From NCBI RefSeq assembly GCF_900635955.1, contig NZ_LR134201.1:1302001-1366000 (forward strand): a stretch of 64,000 nt of DNA. The letters are read 5' to 3'. The position numbers and the translations under genes are program-made. A model generated the notes under the pieces. The model was not told where the DNA came from, searched no databases, and worked only from the letters and a program-made list of their open reading frames with translations. The stretch comes from Cedecea lapagei. Its GTDB lineage: Bacteria; Pseudomonadota; Gammaproteobacteria; Enterobacterales; Enterobacteriaceae. Positions 26,228-35,540 of the stretch are shown piece by piece. Each line of letters starts with the position of its first letter. Positions within the stretch are counted from its first letter, which is position 1.

Positions 26228-27201
26228 GCTGGCTGACACCGGAAGTTATCGACATTCTGCTGAGCATCCTGAAAGCGGTTGTCATTCTGCTGGTCGTGGT
26301 GACCTGCGGGGCATTCATGAGCTTCGGCGAACGCCGTCTGCTCGGTCTGTTCCAGAACCGCTACGGACCAAACCGTGTAGGCTGGGGTGGTTCACTCCAG
26401 CTGGTTGCGGACATGATCAAGATGTTCTTTAAAGAGGACTGGATCCCTAAGTTCTCCGATCGTGTGATCTTTACTCTCGCGCCGATGATCGCGTTCACCT
26501 CGCTGCTGCTGGCCTTTGCCATTGTGCCGGTCAGCCCAAGCTGGGTGGTGGCGGATCTGAACATCGGGATCCTGTTCTTCCTGATGCTGGCGGGCCTGGC
26601 GGTTTACGCCGTGCTGTTCGCCGGCTGGTCCAGTAACAACAAATACTCCCTGCTGGGTGCGATGCGTGCTTCCGCGCAGACCCTGAGCTATGAAGTGTTC
26701 CTGGGGCTTTCCCTGATGGGCGTGGTGGCGCAGGCCGGTTCCTTTAATATGGCCGACATCGTCAACAACCAGGCGCATCTGTGGAACGTTATCCCGCAGT
26801 TCTTCGGCTTCGTGACCTTCGCGATTGCCGGCGTTGCGGTTTGCCACCGTCACCCGTTTGACCAACCGGAAGCCGAGCAGGAGCTGGCCGATGGTTATCA
26901 CATCGAATACTCCGGCATGAAGTTCGGTCTGTTCTTCGTCGGGGAATACATCGGCATCGTCACCGTGTCTGCGCTGATCGTGACGCTGTTCTTTGGTGGC
27001 TGGCATGGCCCGTGGTTACCGCCGTTCATCTGGTTCGCGCTGAAAACCGCGTTCTTCATGATGATGTTCATTTTGATTCGCGCCGCACTACCTCGTCCGC
27101 GTTATGACCAGGTGATGTCCTTCGGCTGGAAAGTTTGCCTGCCGCTGACGCTTATCAACTTGCTGGTGACCGCCGCGGTCATTCTTTACCAGGCACCATA
27201 A
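26224..27201 (+). CDS. nuoH: NADH-quinone oxidoreductase subunit H
   Basis: NuoH is the membrane subunit that forms the entrance of the quinone chamber and links the redox arm to proton pumping. The 325-residue protein has eight hydrophobic segments. Conserved loops include GERRLLGLFQNRYGPNRVG near residue 37 and HRHPFDQPEAEQELADGYH near 215, the latter rich in the acidic residues that line the quinone channel. It overlaps the end of nuoG by four bases. Confidence 0.97.
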   Translation: MSWLTPEVIDILLSILKAVVILLVVVTCGAFMSFGERRLLGLFQNRYGPNRVGWGGSLQLVADMIKMFFKEDWIPKFSDRVIFTLAPMIAFTSLLLAFAIVPVSPSWVVADLNIGILFFLMLAGLAVYAVLFAGWSSNNKYSLLGAMRASAQTLSYEVFLGLSLMGVVAQAGSFNMADIVNNQAHLWNVIPQFFGFVTFAIAGVAVCHRHPFDQPEAEQELADGYHIEYSGMKFGLFFVGEYIGIVTVSALIVTLFFGGWHGPWLPPFIWFALKTAFFMMMFILIRAALPRPRYDQVMSFGWKVCLPLTLINLLVTAAVILYQAP

Positions 27202-27215
27202 GGGGTGAAAAAACC

Positions 27216-27758
27216 ATGACATTGAAAGAGTTAGTGGTTGGTTTCGGCACCCAGGTACGCAGTATCTGGATGATCGGCATGCACGCTTTCGCCAAGCGCG
27301 AAACCCGCATGTATCCGGAAGAACCAGTGTATCTGCCGCCGCGCTACCGTGGCCGTATCGTGCTGACGCGCGACCCGGACGGTGAAGAGCGCTGCGTTGC
27401 CTGTAACCTGTGTGCGGTAGCCTGCCCGGTAGGGTGTATCTCCCTGCAGAAAGCCGAAACGGTAGACGGTCGCTGGTACCCTGAGTTCTTCCGCATCAAC
27501 TTCTCACGCTGCATTTTCTGTGGCCTGTGCGAAGAGGCGTGTCCGACCACCGCGATTCAGCTTACCCCGGACTTCGAGCTGGGTGAATACAAGCGCCAGG
27601 ATCTGGTGTACGAGAAAGAGGATCTGCTGATCTCCGGTCCGGGCAAATACCCGGAATATAACTTCTACCGGATGGCAGGTATGGCAATCGACGGCAAAGA
27701 TAAGGGCGAAGCGGAAAACGAAGCCAAGCCTATCGACGTCAAAGGCCTGTTACCTTAA
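27216..27758 (+). CDS. nuoI: NADH-quinone oxidoreductase subunit I
   Basis: NuoI is an 8-iron ferredoxin-like subunit that holds clusters N6a and N6b and passes electrons to N2 on NuoB. The 180-residue protein has two classic CxxCxxCxxxCP motifs, CVACNLCAVACP near residue 60 and CIFCGLCEEACP near 99. I chose the ATG at 27216 (MTLKELVVG), 14 bp after the nuoH stop, as in E. coli. It is followed by nuoJ after 10 bp. Confidence 0.97.
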   Translation: MTLKELVVGFGTQVRSIWMIGMHAFAKRETRMYPEEPVYLPPRYRGRIVLTRDPDGEERCVACNLCAVACPVGCISLQKAETVDGRWYPEFFRINFSRCIFCGLCEEACPTTAIQLTPDFELGEYKRQDLVYEKEDLLISGPGKYPEYNFYRMAGMAIDGKDKGEAENEAKPIDVKGLLP

Positions 27759-27768
27759 GGAGTCAGGA

Positions 27769-28326
27769 ATGGAATTCGCTTTTTATATCTGCGCCATTGT
27801 GGCCGTCCTGACTACCCTTCGGACGATCACCCACACCAATCCGGTGCATGCGCTGCTGTACCTGATCATCTCGCTGCTGGCGATCTCCGGGGTGTTTTTC
27901 TCCCTCGGAGCCTACTTCGCCGGTGCGCTGGAGATCATCGTGTACGCCGGGGCCATCATGGTGCTGTTCGTCTTCGTGGTGATGATGCTTAACCTCGGTA
28001 ACGCGGTTCAGCAGCAGGAGCGCGAGTGGCTGAAGCCGCAGCTGTGGATTGGGCCTGGCGTCCTGTCCGCAGTGCTGCTGGTGGTACTGATTTACGCAAT
28101 CCGCACCGTTAACGACCAGGGCATCGACGGCACGTCCATCGATGCGAAACAGGTCGGTATCGCGCTGTTCGGGCCTTACGTACTGGCGGTGGAGCTGGCC
28201 TCCATGCTGCTGCTGGCGGGCCTGGTCGTTGCGTTCCACCTGGGTCGTGAGGACCGTGTCGGTGAAGTGCTGAGCAATCGCCCAGCCGACATGGCCGTGA
28301 GAAGAAAAACGGAGGAGAACGTATGA
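27769..28326 (+). CDS. nuoJ: NADH-quinone oxidoreductase subunit J
   Basis: NuoJ is a 185-residue membrane subunit with five hydrophobic helices in the proximal proton-pumping module. The third helix has the conserved YAGAIMVLFVFVVMMLNL segment that undergoes the pi-bulge/alpha-helix change described for complex I. A ribosome site AAGGAG precedes the ATG. It overlaps nuoK by four bases. Confidence 0.97.
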   Translation: MEFAFYICAIVAVLTTLRTITHTNPVHALLYLIISLLAISGVFFSLGAYFAGALEIIVYAGAIMVLFVFVVMMLNLGNAVQQQEREWLKPQLWIGPGVLSAVLLVVLIYAIRTVNDQGIDGTSIDAKQVGIALFGPYVLAVELASMLLLAGLVVAFHLGREDRVGEVLSNRPADMAVRRKTEENV

Positions 28327-28625
28327 TCCCGCTGCAACATGGACTGATCCTCGCCGCCATTCTGTTCGTGCTGGGTCTGACCGGTCTGGTCATCCGCCGC
28401 AACCTGCTGTTCATGCTGATCAGCCTGGAAGTGATGATTAACGCCGCCGCGCTGGCCTTTGTGGTTGCCGGTAGCTACTGGGGCCAGGCTGACGGTCAGG
28501 TGATGTATATACTCGCGATTAGCTTAGCTGCTGCCGAAGCCAGTATTGGCCTCGCGCTGTTACTGCAGCTCCATCGTCGTCGCCAGAATCTGAATATCGA
28601 TTCAGTAAGTGAGATGCGTGGATGA
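28323..28625 (+). CDS. nuoK: NADH-quinone oxidoreductase subunit K
   Basis: NuoK is a 100-residue, three-helix membrane subunit (an MrpC-like antiporter module). Membrane-buried glutamates used in proton transfer are visible in LEVMINAAALAFVV near residue 36 and AAAEASIGLALLL near 70. It overlaps nuoJ upstream and nuoL downstream by four bases each, so the J-K-L segment is translationally coupled. Confidence 0.97.
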   Translation: MIPLQHGLILAAILFVLGLTGLVIRRNLLFMLISLEVMINAAALAFVVAGSYWGQADGQVMYILAISLAAAEASIGLALLLQLHRRRQNLNIDSVSEMRG

Positions 28626-30463
28626 ACCTTCTCTGGTTAACCATTGTTCTGCCATTGATTGGCTTTTTACTGTTGGCATTCTCCCGCGGCCGCTGGTCAG
28701 AAAATCTGTCCGCAACGATTGGGATGGGCTCTGTAGGTCTGGCGGCGGTTGTCACCGCCGTTGCCGGGGTTGATTTCTTTAACAACGGGCAGCAGGCATT
28801 TACTCAGCCGCTGTGGACCTGGATGGCGGTCGGTGACTTTAACATCGGCTTCAACCTTGTGCTGGACGGCCTGTCCCTGACCATGCTTTCCGTGGTCACC
28901 GGCGTGGGCTTCCTGATCCACATGTTCGCCTCCTGGTACATGCGCGGTGAAGAGGGTTACTCCCGCTTCTTCGCCTATACCAACCTGTTTATCGCCAGCA
29001 TGGTGGTTCTGGTTCTTGCCGATAACCTGCTGCTGATGTACCTCGGCTGGGAAGGCGTGGGCCTCTGTTCTTACCTGCTGATCGGTTTCTACTACACCGA
29101 TCCGAAGAACAACGCGGCGGCAATGAAAGCGTTCGTGGTCACCCGCGTGGGCGACGTGTTCCTGGCCTTTGGCCTGTTCATTCTCTACAACGAACTGGGC
29201 ACGCTGAACTTCCGCGAAATGGTTGAGCTGGCGCCGCAGCACTTCGCTGCCGGTAACCAGATGCTGACCTGGGCAACCCTGATGCTGCTGGGCGGCGCGG
29301 TCGGTAAATCTGCACAGCTTCCGCTGCAAACCTGGCTTGCGGATGCGATGGCGGGTCCAACCCCTGTTTCTGCGCTGATTCACGCGGCGACCATGGTTAC
29401 CGCGGGCGTCTATCTGATTGCCCGTACCCATGGCCTGTTCCTGATGACCCCGGAAATTCTGCATCTGGTGGGTATCGTGGGTGCGGTTACGCTGGTGCTG
29501 GCAGGCTTTGCCGCGCTGGTCCAGACCGACATCAAACGCGTACTCGCTTACTCCACCATGAGCCAGATTGGCTACATGTTCCTGGCGCTGGGCGTCCAGG
29601 CGTGGGATGCGGCAATCTTCCACCTGATGACCCACGCGTTCTTTAAAGCGCTGCTGTTCCTGTCATCCGGCTCGGTGATTCTGGCGTGCCACCACGAGCA
29701 AAACATCTTCAAGATGGGTGGCCTGCGTAAGTCAATTCCGCTGGTGTATGTCTGCTTCCTGGTCGGGGGCGCGGCGCTGTCTGCTCTGCCGCTGATTACC
29801 GCAGGCTTCTTCAGTAAAGATGAGATCCTTGCCGGTGCGATGGCGAACGGCCACATCAACCTGATGGTTGCGGGCCTGGTCGGGGCGTTTATGACCTCGC
29901 TCTACACCTTCCGCATGATTTTCATCACGTTCCACGGTGAAGAAAAAATTCACGCTCACGCAGGGAAGGGGATCACCCACCACCTGCCGCTGGTTGTGCT
30001 GCTGGTACTGTCCACCTTCGTTGGCGCAATGATTGTGCCACCGCTGCGCGGCGTGCTGCCGGAAACCACTGAACTTGCGCACGGCAGCGTGCTGACTCTG
30101 GAGATTATCTCCGGCGTCGTCGCCATTGCCGGTATCCTGATTGCCGCCTTCCTGTGGCTGGGCAAACGCACTCTGGTGACGTCGCTTGCCAACAGCGCGC
30201 CGGGGCGTTTCTTCGGTACCTGGTGGTTCAATGCCTGGGGCTTCGACTGGCTGTACGACATGATTTTCGTCAAGCCGTTCCTCGGTATTGCCTGGCTGCT
30301 GCGTCGTGACCCGCTGAATGCGCTGATGAACATTCCGGCCATTCTTTCCCGCTTCGCAGGCCGCGGTCTGCTGGTGAGCGAGAACGGTTACCTGCGCTGG
30401 TATGTTGCGTCAATGAGCATCGGGGCCGTTGTGGTACTTGGCCTGCTGCTGGTTCTGCGTTAA
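28622..30463 (+). CDS. nuoL: NADH-quinone oxidoreductase subunit L
   Basis: NuoL is the distal antiporter-like proton-pumping subunit of complex I. The 613-residue protein has 16 or so hydrophobic segments and a long C-terminal lateral helix. The key lysine and glutamate sites are within WEGVGLCSYLLIGFY near residue 143 and the GKSAQLPLQTWLADAM block near 228; HAFFKALLFLSSGSV lies near 337. It is intact and followed by a 120-bp gap containing a REP-like hairpin before nuoM. Confidence 0.97.
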   Translation: MNLLWLTIVLPLIGFLLLAFSRGRWSENLSATIGMGSVGLAAVVTAVAGVDFFNNGQQAFTQPLWTWMAVGDFNIGFNLVLDGLSLTMLSVVTGVGFLIHMFASWYMRGEEGYSRFFAYTNLFIASMVVLVLADNLLLMYLGWEGVGLCSYLLIGFYYTDPKNNAAAMKAFVVTRVGDVFLAFGLFILYNELGTLNFREMVELAPQHFAAGNQMLTWATLMLLGGAVGKSAQLPLQTWLADAMAGPTPVSALIHAATMVTAGVYLIARTHGLFLMTPEILHLVGIVGAVTLVLAGFAALVQTDIKRVLAYSTMSQIGYMFLALGVQAWDAAIFHLMTHAFFKALLFLSSGSVILACHHEQNIFKMGGLRKSIPLVYVCFLVGGAALSALPLITAGFFSKDEILAGAMANGHINLMVAGLVGAFMTSLYTFRMIFITFHGEEKIHAHAGKGITHHLPLVVLLVLSTFVGAMIVPPLRGVLPETTELAHGSVLTLEIISGVVAIAGILIAAFLWLGKRTLVTSLANSAPGRFFGTWWFNAWGFDWLYDMIFVKPFLGIAWLLRRDPLNALMNIPAILSRFAGRGLLVSENGYLRWYVASMSIGAVVVLGLLLVLR

Positions 30464-30476
30464 CAGGATTTCTTCC

Positions 30477-30519
30477 ATCCCCCTCTCTTACGAGAGAGGG
30501 TCGGGGCGAGGGGTAACAC
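30477..30519. repeat. REP-like hairpin between nuoL and nuoM
   Basis: CCCCTCTCTTACGAGAGAGGG followed by TCGGGGCGAGGGG gives a strong G/C hairpin of the same family as the 23-kb pair. It is the second such insertion inside the nuo operon and widens the nuoL-nuoM gap to 120 bp. Confidence 0.8.
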
Positions 30520-30583
30520 CCTCCCCTGGCGCTGGGAAGTGAGCGATGTTTAAGAATTATTTTGACTTAGGGACTCAAACGCC

Positions 30584-32113
30584 ATGCTATTACCCTGGCT
30601 AATATTAATCCCCTTTATCGGCGGCTTCTTCTGCTGGCAGACCGAACGCTTTGGCGTGAAAGTGCCTCGCTGGATAGCGCTGATTACCATGGGGCTGACA
30701 CTGGCACTCTCTCTGCAGCTGTGGTTGCAGGGTGGCTACTCACTGACGCAGGCGGCGGGGTTGCCGCAGTGGCAGTCTGAATTTGTTCTGCCGTGGATCC
30801 CACGTTTTGGCATTGAAATTCACCTGGCGCTCGACGGTCTGTCGCTGCTGATGGTGGTGCTGACCGGCCTGCTCGGCGTGCTGGCGGTACTTTGTTCCTG
30901 GAATGAAATCGAAAAATATCAGGGCTTCTTCCACCTCAACCTGATGTGGATCCTCGGTGGCGTTATCGGCGTGTTCCTTGCCATCGACATGTTCCTGTTC
31001 TTCTTCTTCTGGGAAATGATGCTGGTGCCGATGTACTTCCTGATTGCGCTGTGGGGCCACAAAGCCTCCGACGGGAAGACGCGTATTACCGCCGCCACCA
31101 AGTTCTTCATCTATACCCAGGCGAGCGGCCTGGTGATGTTGATTGCCATTCTGGGTCTGGTGTTTGTGCACTACAACGCGACCGGCGTGTGGACCTTCAA
31201 CTACGAGCTGCTGCTGAAAACGCCGATGTCCCACGGCGTGCAATGGCTGCTGATGCTGGGCTTCTTTATCGCCTTCGCGGTGAAAATGCCGGTGGTTCCG
31301 CTTCACGGCTGGCTGCCGGATGCACACTCTCAGGCACCAACGGCAGGTTCCGTTGACCTGGCGGGTATCCTGCTGAAAACCGCGGCCTACGGCCTGCTGC
31401 GTTTCTCTCTGCCGCTGTTCCCTGAAGCGTCTGCAGAGTTCGCGCCAATTGCCATGTGGCTGGGTGTCATCGGCATCTTCTACGGCGCGTGGATGGCCTT
31501 TGCTCAGACCGACATTAAACGCCTGATTGCTTATACCTCCGTTTCCCACATGGGCTTTGTGTTGATTGCAATCTACACCGGCAACCAGCTTGCTTACCAG
31601 GGCGCGGTGATTCAGATGATTGCCCACGGTCTGTCCGCAGCCGGGATGTTCATCATCTGTGGTCAGCTCTATGAGCGTCTGCACACGCGTGATATGCGCA
31701 TGATGGGCGGCCTGTGGAACAAAATTAAATGGCTGCCTGGCCTGTCGATGTTCTTCGCTGTTGCTACCCTGGGGATGCCGGGTACCGGTAACTTCGTCGG
31801 TGAATTCATGATTCTGTTCGGCAGCTTCCATGTTGTGCCGGTCATCACCGTGATTTCAACCTTCGGTCTGGTCTTCGCCTCCGTTTACTCCCTGGCGATG
31901 TTGCACCGCGCTTACTTCGGTAAAGCTAAGAGCGAAATCAGCGATAAACAGCTGCCTGGCATGTCCATGCGCGAGTTCTTTATCATTCTGTTGCTGGTGG
32001 TGCTGTTAGTTCTGCTGGGCTTCTTCCCGCAGCCGATTCTGGATACCTCGCATTCTGCGATGAGCAATATTCAGCAGTGGTTTACCAGTTCACTTTCTAC
32101 TACAAGGCCGTAA
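30584..32113 (+). CDS. nuoM: NADH-quinone oxidoreductase subunit M
   Basis: NuoM is the second antiporter-like proton-pumping subunit. The 509-residue protein has about 14 hydrophobic segments. Conserved charged sites are the glutamate in FFFFWEMMLVPMYFLIALWG near residue 144 and the lysine in FAVKMPVVPLHGWLPDAH near 234. HGLSAAGMFIICG lies near residue 347. It is followed 6 bp later by nuoN. Confidence 0.97.
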   Translation: MLLPWLILIPFIGGFFCWQTERFGVKVPRWIALITMGLTLALSLQLWLQGGYSLTQAAGLPQWQSEFVLPWIPRFGIEIHLALDGLSLLMVVLTGLLGVLAVLCSWNEIEKYQGFFHLNLMWILGGVIGVFLAIDMFLFFFFWEMMLVPMYFLIALWGHKASDGKTRITAATKFFIYTQASGLVMLIAILGLVFVHYNATGVWTFNYELLLKTPMSHGVQWLLMLGFFIAFAVKMPVVPLHGWLPDAHSQAPTAGSVDLAGILLKTAAYGLLRFSLPLFPEASAEFAPIAMWLGVIGIFYGAWMAFAQTDIKRLIAYTSVSHMGFVLIAIYTGNQLAYQGAVIQMIAHGLSAAGMFIICGQLYERLHTRDMRMMGGLWNKIKWLPGLSMFFAVATLGMPGTGNFVGEFMILFGSFHVVPVITVISTFGLVFASVYSLAMLHRAYFGKAKSEISDKQLPGMSMREFFIILLLVVLLVLLGFFPQPILDTSHSAMSNIQQWFTSSLSTTRP

Positions 32114-32119
32114 TTCGCC

Positions 32120-33577
32120 ATGACAATAACTCCTCAACATTTGATCGCGCTGCTACCGCTGTTGATCGTCGGATTGACGGTGGTGGTTGTGATGCTCTCC
32201 ATTGCGTGGCGACGCGACCATTTTCTGAATGCTACGCTGTCGGTTATCGGCCTTAACGCCGCGCTGGTTTCACTGTGGTTTGTGGGTCAGGCAGGGGCGA
32301 TGGACGTCACTCCGCTGATGCGCGTTGATGGCTACGCCATGCTCTACACCGGGCTGGTGCTGCTGGCGAGCCTGGCGACCTGTACCTTTGCTTACCCGTG
32401 GCTTCAGGGCTACACCGACAACCGCGAAGAGTTCTACCTGCTGGTGCTGATTGCTGCCCTCGGCGGCATCCTGCTGGCTAACGCGAACCACCTCGCGGCG
32501 CTGTTCCTCGGCATTGAGCTGATTTCTCTGCCGCTGTTCGGCCTGGTCGGCTACGCCTTCCGCCAGAAGCGTTCTCTGGAAGCAAGCATCAAGTACACCA
32601 TCCTGTCGGCGGCGGCCTCGTCCTTCCTGCTGTTCGGTATGGCGCTGGTTTACGCCGAGTCCGGCAGCCTGTCGTTTGTCAGCCTCGGTAAGAGCCTGGC
32701 GGACAACATGCTGCACGAACCTCTGCTGCTGGCGGGCCTGGGCCTGATGATTGTCGGTCTTGGCTTCAAGCTCTCTCTGGTGCCGTTCCACCTGTGGACC
32801 CCGGACGTTTACCAGGGCGCGCCTGCTCCGGTCTCCACCTTCCTGGCTACCGCCAGCAAGATCGCCATTTTTGGCGTGGTGATGCGTCTGTTCCTCTACG
32901 CGCCGGTGGGCAACAGCGAAGCGGTTCGTGTGGTGCTGGGTATTATCGCCTTCGCCTCCATCCTCTTCGGTAACCTGATGGCGCTGAACCAGTCCAATAT
33001 CAAGCGTCTGCTGGGTTACTCGTCCATCGCTCACCTTGGCTACCTGCTGGTGGCGCTGATTGCCCTGCAAACTGGCAACATGTCGATGGAAGCGGTAGGC
33101 GTTTATCTGGCCGCTTACCTGTTCAGCAGCCTGGGCGCGTTTGGCGTGGTTAGCCTGATGTCCAGCCCGTACCGTGGCCCGGATGCAGACTCCCTGTTCT
33201 CCTACCGCGGTCTGTTCTGGCACAAGCCGGTACTTTCTGCAGTGATGACCGTGATGATGCTTTCCCTGGCGGGTATCCCAATGACCCTGGGCTTTATCGG
33301 TAAGTTCTACATCATCGCAGTCGGCGTTCAGGCCCACCTGTGGTGGCTGACCGGTGCAGTGGTTGTGGGCAGCGCCATCGGCCTTTATTACTACCTGCGC
33401 GTGACCGTGAGCCTGTACCTGAGCGCACCTCAGCAGCTTAACCGTGATACCCCGTCTAACTGGGCGTTGACCGCGGGCGGCGTGGTTGTGCTGATCTCCG
33501 CCGTGCTCGTGCTGCTGCTGGGTGTTTATCCTCAGCCGCTTATCAGCCTGGTGCAGCTAGCTCAGCCGCTGATGTAA
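32120..33577 (+). CDS. nuoN: NADH-quinone oxidoreductase subunit N
   Basis: NuoN is the third antiporter-like subunit, closest to the peripheral arm. The 485-residue protein has about 14 hydrophobic segments. Conserved sites are the glutamate in LFLGIELISLPLFGLVG near residue 133 and the lysine in GLGFKLSLVPFHLWTPDVY near 217. It closes the nuo operon and is followed by a strong terminator. Confidence 0.97.
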   Translation: MTITPQHLIALLPLLIVGLTVVVVMLSIAWRRDHFLNATLSVIGLNAALVSLWFVGQAGAMDVTPLMRVDGYAMLYTGLVLLASLATCTFAYPWLQGYTDNREEFYLLVLIAALGGILLANANHLAALFLGIELISLPLFGLVGYAFRQKRSLEASIKYTILSAAASSFLLFGMALVYAESGSLSFVSLGKSLADNMLHEPLLLAGLGLMIVGLGFKLSLVPFHLWTPDVYQGAPAPVSTFLATASKIAIFGVVMRLFLYAPVGNSEAVRVVLGIIAFASILFGNLMALNQSNIKRLLGYSSIAHLGYLLVALIALQTGNMSMEAVGVYLAAYLFSSLGAFGVVSLMSSPYRGPDADSLFSYRGLFWHKPVLSAVMTVMMLSLAGIPMTLGFIGKFYIIAVGVQAHLWWLTGAVVVGSAIGLYYYLRVTVSLYLSAPQQLNRDTPSNWALTAGGVVVLISAVLVLLLGVYPQPLISLVQLAQPLM

Positions 33578-33597
33578 TCGGCTTTACGTTACCCTTC

Positions 33598-33626
33598 AAA
33601 ACCGCCACTTGCTGGCGGTTTTTTTT
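33598..33626. terminator. Terminator at the end of the nuo operon
   Basis: A 10-bp stem, AAAACCGCCA/TGGCGGTTTT, with a CTTGC loop is followed by eight T's in total. It can also serve the convergent LysR-type gene. Confidence 0.92.
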
Positions 33627-33630
33627 CGGC

Positions 33631-34533
33631 TCAGGCTTTGGCAAGCTCATGGATAAAATCCAGAAAACAGCGGGTTCGGGCAGCGGGGTTCAAACGCGAA
33701 GGGTAGTAGGCGTAAAGCGGGAAGCGTTCGTCAGGCCAGTCCGGGAACAAATCCACCAGTAATCCCTTCTTCACCAGTTCGTCAGACCCGAAGGTCATCA
33801 TCTGTGCTATGCCATGGCCGCTGAGGCAGGCTTCATGCAAAGTACGAGCGTCATTAAGCGTCAGACGGCCATTCACCGGGACTTTAATCACCTCTCCCTT
33901 ACGATGAAACTCCCACTCAAACGGTCTCCCCGTTTCCGAATCGCGGAAATGAATGCAGGTGTGAGCTAGGAGCGCCTGAGGCGTTTCTGGTCTGCCATGA
34001 AGCGCGAGGTAGGCGGGCGTGGCCACCGTCATAATGCGTGTTTCCAGGAGCTTACGGGCTACCAGCGTGCTATTGCGGGGCAGGCCAAAGCGAACTGCGA
34101 GATCGAAACCATCGCCAATCATATCCCCAAGCCGATCGCTGGTGACCAGATCCAGTTCGAGATCCGGATGTCGGGACAGAAAGGTCTCAATCTGGGGACC
34201 CAGAATCAGGCTGGAAAAGAAAGGATCGATGTTTACCCTTAGCCTGCCGGCAATGGCTTTTGTTGAGAGCGACGCGTGACTGGTTACGTCCTCCAGGGCG
34301 GCCAGCAGCGGCAGGATCTGGCGGTAAAATTCTTTACCTTCCAGCGTTAAGGAGACGGCGCGAGTGGTACGGTCAAAAAGGCGAATACCGAGGCGTTTTT
34401 CCAGCCTGGCAATGGCCCGGCTTACTCCCGGAGGCGACATGCTGATCACCTCTGCGGCGGCGGCGAACGTACCGCTTTCTACCACGGCGGTAAACACGGA
34501 CAGGCCGTCAAATGCCCGATCGTTGAAAATCAT
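33631..34533 (-). CDS. LysR-type transcriptional regulator
   Basis: This 300-residue LysR-family protein has an N-terminal winged helix-turn-helix (GTFAAAAEVISMSPPGVSRA near residue 21) and a substrate-binding effector domain beginning near residue 90. Sequence features such as LFDRTTRAVSLTLEG place it in the common CrgA-like branch of proteobacterial regulators. It is divergent from the NmrA-like oxidoreductase gene and most likely controls it. It has no counterpart that I recall at this place in E. coli, so it appears to be an accessory insertion between nuoN and elaA. The inducer is unknown. Confidence 0.9.
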   Translation of the reverse strand: MIFNDRAFDGLSVFTAVVESGTFAAAAEVISMSPPGVSRAIARLEKRLGIRLFDRTTRAVSLTLEGKEFYRQILPLLAALEDVTSHASLSTKAIAGRLRVNIDPFFSSLILGPQIETFLSRHPDLELDLVTSDRLGDMIGDGFDLAVRFGLPRNSTLVARKLLETRIMTVATPAYLALHGRPETPQALLAHTCIHFRDSETGRPFEWEFHRKGEVIKVPVNGRLTLNDARTLHEACLSGHGIAQMMTFGSDELVKKGLLVDLFPDWPDERFPLYAYYPSRLNPAARTRCFLDFIHELAKA

Positions 34534-34563
34534 ATTAGTGCTCCGCAGTCATCAGTGAATTGT

Positions 34564-34588
34564 CTATGGTGCTATCGATACAACATAG
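34564..34588. promoter_or_regulatory. Candidate LysR-type operator in the divergent region
   Basis: An imperfect dyad is bounded by CTATG at the left and CATAG at the right, with TATCGATA near the centre; it spans 25 bp. It fits the loose T-N11-A pattern of LysR-family sites and lies between the divergent start codons. Confidence 0.45.
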
Positions 34589-34645
34589 CCGCTTTAGCAT
34601 AATGCCGTCCATCCCCTGCTGTGGGGGCGAAACTGGAGAGAGATT

Positions 34646-35503
34646 ATGTTTGCAATTACTGGTATTACCGGGCAAGTCGGCGGTGCGCTGGGTGAGGCTC
34701 TGCTTGCAAGAGGGAATAAAATTCGCGCCGTGGTTCGCACTGAAGCGAAAGGGCAGCCGTGGGCGCAGCAGGGCGCTGAAATTGCGCTGGCGGAAATGGA
34801 TGACAGCGAAGCGCTGACAAAAGCGTTCACCGGGGCGAATGCGGTCTTTATCCTGCTGCCGCCGGTATTCGATCCTTCGGGGGATTTCGCTGAGCCGCGC
34901 GCTAATATCGCCGCCATTAAGCAAGCCTTGCAGGTGGCTCATCCGCAGCACGTAGTTTGCCTTTCAACCGTTGGCGCGCAGGCCACCCAGCCAAACTTGC
35001 TGAATGCATTAGGGTTGATGGAAAAAGAGCTGAAGGACGTTTGCGAGTCCGTTGTATTCCTTCGTGCTGGCTGGTTTATGGAAAACTATCTTTGGGATGT
35101 TGAAAGTGCCAAAGAGACCGGCATTATCTACAGCCATCTACAGCCGCTGGAGCGTGCTATTCCGATGGTCGCTACGGTCGACATCGCCGCGCTTGCCGCC
35201 AAACTGTTGACTCAGCCAGCACCCGGCACCCGCATCGTGGAGCTGGAAGGGCCGCAGCGTTACAGCCCGCAGCTGGCAGCAGAAGCGTTCTCTCAAGTTC
35301 TGGGGCGTGCGGTAACGGTAAAGGCGGTACCTCGTGAAAACTGGGAAGCGGATTTCCTTGCCCAGGGCATGAAAAACCCGCGACCACGCGTGCAAATGCT
35401 GGACGGCTTCAATGAAGGTTGGATCGACTTCACAGGGGAAACGGTGAAAGGTGCCACGCCTCTGGAAACTGTGCTAAAACAGTTGCTTGAGCGGCACCGG
35501 TAA
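34646..35503 (+). CDS. NmrA-like NAD(P)-binding oxidoreductase
   Basis: This 285-residue protein is an atypical short-chain dehydrogenase of the NmrA/QOR2 type. The N-terminal dinucleotide-binding motif is GITGQVGGALGEALL, with the arginine of VVRTEAK suggesting NADPH. The VFLRAGWFMENYL block near residue 136 is typical of the family, which often acts as a redox sensor or quinone reductase. The classical SDR Tyr-x-x-x-Lys pair is not obvious. It is divergent from the LysR-type gene and 37 bp upstream of elaA. The substrate cannot be told. Confidence 0.87.
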   Translation: MFAITGITGQVGGALGEALLARGNKIRAVVRTEAKGQPWAQQGAEIALAEMDDSEALTKAFTGANAVFILLPPVFDPSGDFAEPRANIAAIKQALQVAHPQHVVCLSTVGAQATQPNLLNALGLMEKELKDVCESVVFLRAGWFMENYLWDVESAKETGIIYSHLQPLERAIPMVATVDIAALAAKLLTQPAPGTRIVELEGPQRYSPQLAAEAFSQVLGRAVTVKAVPRENWEADFLAQGMKNPRPRVQMLDGFNEGWIDFTGETVKGATPLETVLKQLLERHR

Positions 35504-35540
35504 CCCGGCAGGTGGCGCCAGAATCAAAAGGAGTTTTTCA

